Part shown: one piece after another, positions 58,948 to 64,000 of the stretch
Layout of the letters: every line of letters begins with the position of its first letter
How positions within the stretch are numbered: position 1 is the first letter of the stretch
NCBI RefSeq assembly: GCF_009901565.1
Contig: NZ_WXEW01000011.1
Span: 124,001 to 188,000, forward strand
DNA length: 64,000 bases
From: Herbidospora solisilvae
GTDB taxonomy: Bacteria; Actinomycetota; Actinomycetes; Streptosporangiales; Streptosporangiaceae
Direction: 5' to 3'
Translations under genes and position numbers: made by a program
The notes under the pieces: generated by a model
Told to the model about the DNA's origin: nothing
Seen by the model: the letters and a program-made list of their open reading frames with translations, nothing else
The model's database searches: none

Positions 58948-60662
58948 TCCGGCACCAGCCACGCATGTTCCCGCCGCACCCGCACCACGTCACACCACCC
59001 GTCAGTGATGATCAAAATAGGCCCGCCCTGAGGAAAGTCGTCCGCCCGCTCCAACAAGTTCACGCCAGGCTGCAGCACCGTCCCCCCGCGCCCCCGCACC
59101 CGGACCTTCCCCGCGATCGTCTCGACCGGCAGGTACCCCGCGTCGTAAGCCGCCGCGTCGCAGAACACCACCCGCGCCTGTGGCACGTCCCGCGCCAGCG
59201 CATACGACGCGATCGCGCCCAGTGCCTTGCCCAGCAGCCGCACGTCCATCGATCCCGACGTGTCGAGGACCACGCCGAACGTCGCGTGCCGGACCACCTC
59301 CTCCGGGAGGATCCAACCCGGTCGGGGGATGCCGGGGCTCGACGACTGGCGGCGTGAGGCGCGGGCGTAGGTGCGCTTGCGGGTCGGGCTGGGGATGTGT
59401 TCGTCGAACCAGCGGGCCAGTTGGGCGTCCCACGGGAGTGGGGGCTGGTCGAGGGCGCGGATCTCCTGTTCCAGGCCGCTCGGGAGGTGGCCGCGGCCCG
59501 ACGACAGGTGGTATTCCAGGCCGTTGGCCAGGGCGCTGCGGTAGTAGGCGTCCAGGTCGGCGTAGGTGCCCGGGGTGGCGGGTTCGTTCAGGAGGTCGCC
59601 GAGGCCCTTGCCTCGCAGGGTGGCCAGTCTTCGCATTCTGCGCAGGTCGGTCTTGATGCGGTCGTACACCTCTTCGCTGGAGCAGCCCCGGAGGTCGGGG
59701 TCGTACAGGAGGCCTTCGGGCATCTCGCCGACGTTCATCTCGACGAGCCAGCCGTTGACGACGTAGTCGCAGGCCACGTTCCACAGGTAGGGGTCGCGGC
59801 CGCCGACCCGGTCGCCGTGGCGCAGGGCGGCGTGCAGCATCTCGTGGGCCAGCACGAACCGCCACTCTTCGGTGAGCAGGTCGCGGAGGGGGTTGACGTA
59901 GATCTCGCCGGCTTCGGCGTTGACGGCCGCGATGGCGATGTCCCAGCCTCGGGCCACGTCGGCGTCGGCGACGATCTTCAGGCCTGCTGCCAGGGCACCC
60001 AACAGCGGATATGAGGACACGAACCAGCCCAGGGCCAGTTCCCACGGCGGTTTGCGGCGCACCGGGTCGCCGCCGGAGGCGACCGTGACGGCCGAGGTGG
60101 CCGCCGAGGAGACGCCGATGGCCAGTTCGGCAGGGTATTTGTGCCAGTCGGCCTCCTTCTCGGTGCCGACGCTGAAATCGGGATGTTCGCCCGGGGTGTA
60201 CTCCACCGGGACGCCGGCCGACCAGCGGCGCGCGAGGGTCGCCTCGTCTTCGGGGGGCAGGTCCGGCAGCCGGTCGGGTGGGCGGCCGATGCCGACGGAC
60301 GTGAGGAAGCGGTCCACCACCACGCAGCAGGCGGCCTGGTAGTGGGCCCTCGGGGCGCGTCGTCTGTCGCGGCCCACGGGACGGTCGAGGTCGCCCGGTT
60401 CGGCGTTTCGCGGATCGAGGTGGCCGAAACCGGCGTGCAGGAGCAGGTGGGCGAAGACCCAGGCCCAGAGGTCCGGCTCGGCGCGGACGCGCGGGTTGAA
60501 GCGGACCGTGCCCGGCTGGATGTCGGCCCAGACGGCGTTGGGCAGCTCTTCGTCGTCGATCAGGCCCATGCGCAGGGTGCGGAACAGCGAGTGGTTCGAG
60601 GCGTCGCGCCAGCCCTCGTAGACGGCCTGGCGCCACGGGTCGGGTTTGCGCTGCTTCGTCAT
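58896..60662 (-). CDS. DUF2201-type metallopeptidase with C-terminal VWA-like domain
   Basis: 588 residues from the ATG overlapping the ATPase stop (ATGA). The N-terminal part (1-400) contains the zinc-peptidase motif VLAHEMLHAALRHGDR (HExxH, about 275) and an earlier similar helix AHLLLHAGFGHLDP. The C-terminal VWA domain (about 440-588) has the MIDAS motif GVVLDTSGSMDVRLL. It pairs with the MoxR ATPase just upstream. In such pairs the ATPase remodels a client held by the VWA protein, and the metallopeptidase module could cut it. Physiological role is unknown. The much longer open frame upstream is the shadow of the ATPase gene. Confidence 0.88.
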   Translation of the reverse strand: MTKQRKPDPWRQAVYEGWRDASNHSLFRTLRMGLIDDEELPNAVWADIQPGTVRFNPRVRAEPDLWAWVFAHLLLHAGFGHLDPRNAEPGDLDRPVGRDRRRAPRAHYQAACCVVVDRFLTSVGIGRPPDRLPDLPPEDEATLARRWSAGVPVEYTPGEHPDFSVGTEKEADWHKYPAELAIGVSSAATSAVTVASGGDPVRRKPPWELALGWFVSSYPLLGALAAGLKIVADADVARGWDIAIAAVNAEAGEIYVNPLRDLLTEEWRFVLAHEMLHAALRHGDRVGGRDPYLWNVACDYVVNGWLVEMNVGEMPEGLLYDPDLRGCSSEEVYDRIKTDLRRMRRLATLRGKGLGDLLNEPATPGTYADLDAYYRSALANGLEYHLSSGRGHLPSGLEQEIRALDQPPLPWDAQLARWFDEHIPSPTRKRTYARASRRQSSSPGIPRPGWILPEEVVRHATFGVVLDTSGSMDVRLLGKALGAIASYALARDVPQARVVFCDAAAYDAGYLPVETIAGKVRVRGRGGTVLQPGVNLLERADDFPQGGPILIITDGWCDVVRVRREHAWLVPEGASLPFRPRGPVFRMR

Positions 60663-61729
60663 CAGGCCCGCGCCGCCGCGAGGCGAGGCAGGTCGCGGCC
60701 GACCTCGATGAGGAACCACGAGGGCAGCACCGGGACGCCGTTGTCGTCGGTCGCGATGACCAGCTGGGCGCATTCGAGGCTGATCTCGGCCAGTTCGATC
60801 AGCAGGGCCTTGGACCGGAACGCCAGCTTCTGCAGGGCGGGGGAGGCGTGCCTCTTGGACGCCGGCAGGTCTTTCGCCAGCCGGGCCCGGAACGCCTCCG
60901 ACAGGAAGAACAGCAGGTCGCGGTCTTGCGGGTCGCGCGGCCAGGCCACCTCGCCCTTCAGCACGGCGTCGAGGTCGAAGGCGTGCCTGACCGTCTTCAC
61001 ATAGGCGCGGAACGCCGAGGCGTGCACCGGAGACAGGATGCCGTGGGCGAGCACGGCCAGCGTGTCGCCGTCGACGCCCTCGCCGTAGGCGTGCAGCGCG
61101 TCCGACAACATGTGCCAGCCGCGCGGCGTGGAGAACGGCTCCTCCGACTTCGGCGGCGGGCTCCACAGGTGGTCGGGCCGCTGGACGAGATGGTCGACGA
61201 CCCACCGGTGCACCCCGTTGGCCGCGGCCCAGGCGAGCCAGTCGTCCACCGAAGCCCGTAGGTGAAGGTGGATCATGCGGTTGACCAGCGCCGACGGCAT
61301 CGGCCGGGCGAGCGCGTTGTCGGTGGCCCGGTTGCCCGCGCCGATGACGACCGACCCCTTCGGCAACTCGTAGGTGCCGATCCGCCGGTCGAGGATGAGA
61401 GAGTAGAACGCCTTCTGCACCTCCGCCGAGGAGGCGTTGAGTTCATCCAGGAACAGGCAGAAGGGCTCGTCGCGGGCGATCGACTCGGGCGGGGCGAACC
61501 GGCTGCGGTCGCCGACGATCTGCGGCACGCCGATGAGGTCCTCGGGTGCGAGCTGGGTGCCGAGCAGCGTCACACATTCGAGCCCCAGCGACTCGGCGAA
61601 CGCCCTGACCAGCGAACTCTTCCCAATGCCGGGGGCGCCCCAGAGGAAGACGGGACGCACCAGGGCGACGTTGAGCAACACCTCGGGAAGCGCGGCCGGC
61701 GTGACGGTGACGGTGGCCTGCATACGCAC
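60662..61729 (-). CDS. MoxR-type AAA+ ATPase
   Basis: 355 residues. Walker A FLWGAPGIGKSSLVRAF (about 32), Walker B LFLDELNASSAEVQ (about 95), sensor 1 IGAGNRATDNAL (about 130), and the arginine-finger/lid helices after. The C-terminal extension (about 220-355) binds a partner. It is translationally coupled to the VWA/metallopeptidase gene. MoxR-VWA couples mature cofactor enzymes or protect against stress. Confidence 0.93.
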   Translation of the reverse strand: MRMQATVTVTPAALPEVLLNVALVRPVFLWGAPGIGKSSLVRAFAESLGLECVTLLGTQLAPEDLIGVPQIVGDRSRFAPPESIARDEPFCLFLDELNASSAEVQKAFYSLILDRRIGTYELPKGSVVIGAGNRATDNALARPMPSALVNRMIHLHLRASVDDWLAWAAANGVHRWVVDHLVQRPDHLWSPPPKSEEPFSTPRGWHMLSDALHAYGEGVDGDTLAVLAHGILSPVHASAFRAYVKTVRHAFDLDAVLKGEVAWPRDPQDRDLLFFLSEAFRARLAKDLPASKRHASPALQKLAFRSKALLIELAEISLECAQLVIATDDNGVPVLPSWFLIEVGRDLPRLAAARA

Positions 61730-61840
61730 CAGCTTCTCGAATCACCCGATCTTCGGCCAACGGTTTTATGCTGCGATGGTGACTATCCGTGATCGCGTCG
61801 ACCATTTTCCTCACTCTGCGCAGTCATCGTGGGGGGCGCG

Positions 61841-62911
61841 ATGAACACCCGGTTGAGGTGGACCGCGTCGATCGTCCCGGCCGTCGCCATGCTGGCGCTC
61901 GTCCTGGTGTGGGGGCGGGGGCTGCCCGTGCTCGTCGAGGTCGTGATCGTGTTGCTGCTGGCCGCGAGTGTGCTGGCGGCCGTGCACCACGCCGAGGTGG
62001 TCGCGCATCGGGTGGGGGAGCCGTTCGGGTCACTGATCCTGGCGGTGGCGGTCACCGTCATCGAGGTCGGGCTGATCGTCACGCTGATGCTCTCGGGTGG
62101 CCCCGGGGTGGCCACGCTGGCCCGCGACACCGTCTTCGCCGCGGTGATGATCACCTGCAACGGCATCGTGGGGTTGTCGCTGCTGGTCTCGGCGCTGAAG
62201 AGGGGGACCGCGCCCTTCAAGCCCGAAGGGACCGGCGCGGCGCTGGCCACCGTCATCACGCTGGCGACGTTGTCGCTGGTGCTGCCGACGTTCACGACCA
62301 GCAACCCCGGGCCGGAGTTCTCGGGCCCGCAGCTCGTCTTCGCCGCCGTGGTCTCTTTCGGACTGTACGTCTTGTTCGTCTTCGTCCAGAGCGTGCGGCA
62401 CCGGGAGTACTTCGTGCCCGAAGGAGACGACGAACGCCACACCTGGACCCCGTCCGCGAAGACGACCCTGATCAGCCTCGGGCTGCTGGTCCTGGCGCTG
62501 GTCGCGGTGGTCGGGCTGGCGAAGGTCGAGTCGAAGAGCATTGAGGACGCCGTCGCCTTCGCGGGGCTGCCGCCCTCGGTGGTCGGCGTGGTGATCGCGC
62601 TGCTGGTGCTGCTGCCGGAGACCCTCGCCGCCGCCCGCAACGCGCGGCGCGATCGCACGCAGATCAGCTTCAACCTCGCGCTCGGGTCGGCCATGGCCAG
62701 CATCGGGCTGACCATCCCGACCATCGCGGTCGCCTCGATCTGGCTGACCGGGCCCCTCACGCTCGGGCTGGGCGCGGTGCACATCGTGCTGCTGATGCTC
62801 ACGGCCGTCGTCGGCACGCTCACCGTCCTGCTGGGGCGGGCGACGTTGCTGCAGGCGGGGGTGCACCTCGCGCTCTGCGGCAGCTACCTCTTCCTGGCGG
62901 CGGTGCCCTGA
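61841..62911 (+). CDS. Calcium/cation-proton antiporter (ChaA/CaCA family)
   Basis: 356 residues with about 11 membrane helices. The two cation-binding repeats are EPFGSLILAVAVTVIEVGLI (first, with catalytic Glu) and VLLPETLAAARNARRDRTQ (second, acidic). TCNGIVGLSLL and LGSAMASIGLTIP are the conserved GNxxx-like turns. It exports Ca2+, or Na+/K+, in exchange for protons. It sits on the plus strand inside the otherwise minus-strand MoxR-VWA neighbourhood. Confidence 0.92.
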   Translation: MNTRLRWTASIVPAVAMLALVLVWGRGLPVLVEVVIVLLLAASVLAAVHHAEVVAHRVGEPFGSLILAVAVTVIEVGLIVTLMLSGGPGVATLARDTVFAAVMITCNGIVGLSLLVSALKRGTAPFKPEGTGAALATVITLATLSLVLPTFTTSNPGPEFSGPQLVFAAVVSFGLYVLFVFVQSVRHREYFVPEGDDERHTWTPSAKTTLISLGLLVLALVAVVGLAKVESKSIEDAVAFAGLPPSVVGVVIALLVLLPETLAAARNARRDRTQISFNLALGSAMASIGLTIPTIAVASIWLTGPLTLGLGAVHIVLLMLTAVVGTLTVLLGRATLLQAGVHLALCGSYLFLAAVP

Positions 62912-62932
62912 GCGGGCGGGAACGCCCCTGTT

Positions 62933-64000
62933 TCAGCCGAGCCCCGCATACCGCCGGGGCCGCAGAGCCTGGGTGCGCAGGGCCGACAGCGCCGCCGCCT
63001 GGCCCACCGGGGTGAGCTGCCAGGTCGACCGCCAGTCACACGACACGCGCAGGTCGAGCGCGTCGAGGCGGCGCTGGAACTCGCCCATCGGGCCGCCCAG
63101 GTCGCGGGCGCTCACCTGGGCGCCAGCCGCCGAGCGCCAGCCCTCGCCGTTGACCACCTCGGCGACGCTCTCGCACAGGTCGGGATAGCTGTACGCCGCC
63201 CCGTCGGCCAGCAGCATCAGCGCCGACTCGCGGATGGACACCTCGAAGTCGTGTTCGCCCTTGGCCGGGGCCAGCAGGGTGGCCGTGACGGCCGTCCAGA
63301 GAAGGTCGGGGTTGTCGGCCAGTTTCCGGCCGCGCGAGGTCAGCACGAGTTTGCGGCCGGTCCGCCGGACCGCCTTCAGCTCGCCCATCATGATCTCGCG
63401 GAGCATCGTCAGGGTCGGCACGTCGGCCTCGCCCCGGACGGTTCCCGAGGTCAGCGTGTCCCAGCCGAACAGCTCGACCGACTCGACCACCAGGGCGCGG
63501 GCGATGTTGAACTTCTGGGTCAGCGGCACGCCGCCGGTCTCGGCCCAGTCGAGCAGCCACCACAACGAGGCCAGATGGGGCTCCTCGGGCGCCGGGACGG
63601 GCGCGTGCAGCCGCACCTCGAACGGCTGGGCGAGCTCGCGGCGGGCCCGGCCCCGGCCGAGCACCCACCGGTTGAGGCGTTCGCCGTGGACGCGGTGGAG
63701 CCAGCAGTCGCCGCCGAGTTCCGGGCGCGGGCTGTTCAGCCAGCGCCGGGTGAGGTCGAGGCGGCCCTTCAGGAACGTCTTGCCGCCGGGCTGCGGCAAC
63801 TCGCCCGACACCAGGGCCAGTTCGAGGGCCGCCGCACAGGCCACGTGGGCGCCCAGTTCCTCCGGACCCATGATGGAGCTCCAACTGAGCTCCGGGACGT
63901 CGGGAGGGAGCACCCCGGTCGCCTCCACGGCCTCCTGGTAGGCGGCGGTGCCGGCCTCCTCGCCGTCGCGGGCGTAGACGCGCAGGATGCGGGTCGTGGT
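62933..64000 (-). CDS. Hypothetical protein, 5' end beyond the window
   Basis: The minus-strand frame is open to the right edge (355 codons visible, then stop at 62933). It is all-helical and soluble, with a winged-helix-like block (TGRKLVLTSRGRKLADNPDLL) and a second near the end (CDWRSTWQLTPVGQAAALSAL). W/H-rich stretches such as LASLWWLLDWAETGG stand between. A GTG at 63928 could start it, but the upstream codons (VYARDGEEAGTAAYQEAV) read as real protein, so the gene likely continues outside. I do not recognise the family. Confidence 0.7.
   Translation of the reverse strand, partial: TTTRILRVYARDGEEAGTAAYQEAVEATGVLPPDVPELSWSSIMGPEELGAHVACAAALELALVSGELPQPGGKTFLKGRLDLTRRWLNSPRPELGGDCWLHRVHGERLNRWVLGRGRARRELAQPFEVRLHAPVPAPEEPHLASLWWLLDWAETGGVPLTQKFNIARALVVESVELFGWDTLTSGTVRGEADVPTLTMLREIMMGELKAVRRTGRKLVLTSRGRKLADNPDLLWTAVTATLLAPAKGEHDFEVSIRESALMLLADGAAYSYPDLCESVAEVVNGEGWRSAAGAQVSARDLGGPMGEFQRRLDALDLRVSCDWRSTWQLTPVGQAAALSALRTQALRPRRYAGLG

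Noticed and set aside
58896-61205. 769-codon version of the VWA protein
   Set aside because: The extra 181 N-terminal codons lie wholly inside the MoxR gene and are low-complexity; the ATGA-coupled start at 60662 gives a proper N-terminus.

Overview
The window is high-GC actinobacterial DNA (strong G/C at third codon positions, frequent GTG starts, many 4-base ATGA/GTGA gene overlaps). Gene content points to a filamentous actinomycete, probably of the Streptosporangiales: a SepX/GLPR-like division protein next to a MoeA/Glp gene, an actinomycete integrative and conjugative element (AICE), and many paired regulator/redox genes. The genus cannot be fixed from this sequence alone. There is no rRNA and no CRISPR array.

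Layout. 1-6.9 kb: end of a collagen-like protein, a short diaminopimelate-decarboxylase-like gene, a VOC protein, a large FAD/Fe-S oxidoreductase, a SigE-type ECF sigma factor with an overlapping membrane protein, and a HAD phosphatase. 7.0-9.6 kb: a small secreted-peptide locus with two near-identical 43-residue double-glycine precursors, whose cores carry tandem NYDW motifs, and a peptidase-containing ABC exporter. 9.7-28.3 kb: accessory chromosome with a DJ-1/PfpI protein, a secreted ThuA-ricin lectin protein, a P450-TetR-ferredoxin operon, a secreted 5'-nucleotidase, a MarR/NmrA divergent pair, a two-component system, a DUF6223/DUF422 pair, an AraC regulator, an ABM-truncated haemoglobin fusion, a methyltransferase with an XRE-cupin regulator, a minisatellite, and a 14-TM MFS exporter.

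28,394-43,885 is a 15.4-kb AICE inserted in the 3' half of a tRNA-Arg(CCT) gene. A perfect 43-bp direct repeat marks its ends. Its backbone reads GntR regulator, Pra-like activator, small proteins, FtsK-type TraSA translocase, two small proteins, RepSA-type HUH initiator, Xis and tyrosine integrase. Its cargo is a single-chain type ISP restriction-modification enzyme of about 1626 residues, a 38-residue zinc ribbon and an XRE-TPR regulator. The cargo is visibly richer in A/T than the backbone.

43.9-64.0 kb returns to core chromosome: VanY-like peptidase, SAF-domain protein, MTA phosphorylase, FmdB zinc ribbon, K+/H+ antiporter, then divergent 5-formyl-THF cyclo-ligase and the galU-moeA-moaC-mogA-acetyltransferase-sepX run ending at tRNA-Ala(CGC). 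After this come a repeat-rich intergenic stretch, a decayed DUF6000-like gene, a YxiG-like gene, an NmrA/TetR divergent pair with visible operators, a MoxR ATPase with a metallopeptidase/VWA partner, a cation/proton antiporter, and a gene running off the right edge.

Best candidates for something undescribed are the NYDW double-glycine peptides with their exporter (7.0-9.6 kb), the ISP enzyme as AICE defence cargo, and the 68-78 bp minisatellite before the MFS gene.
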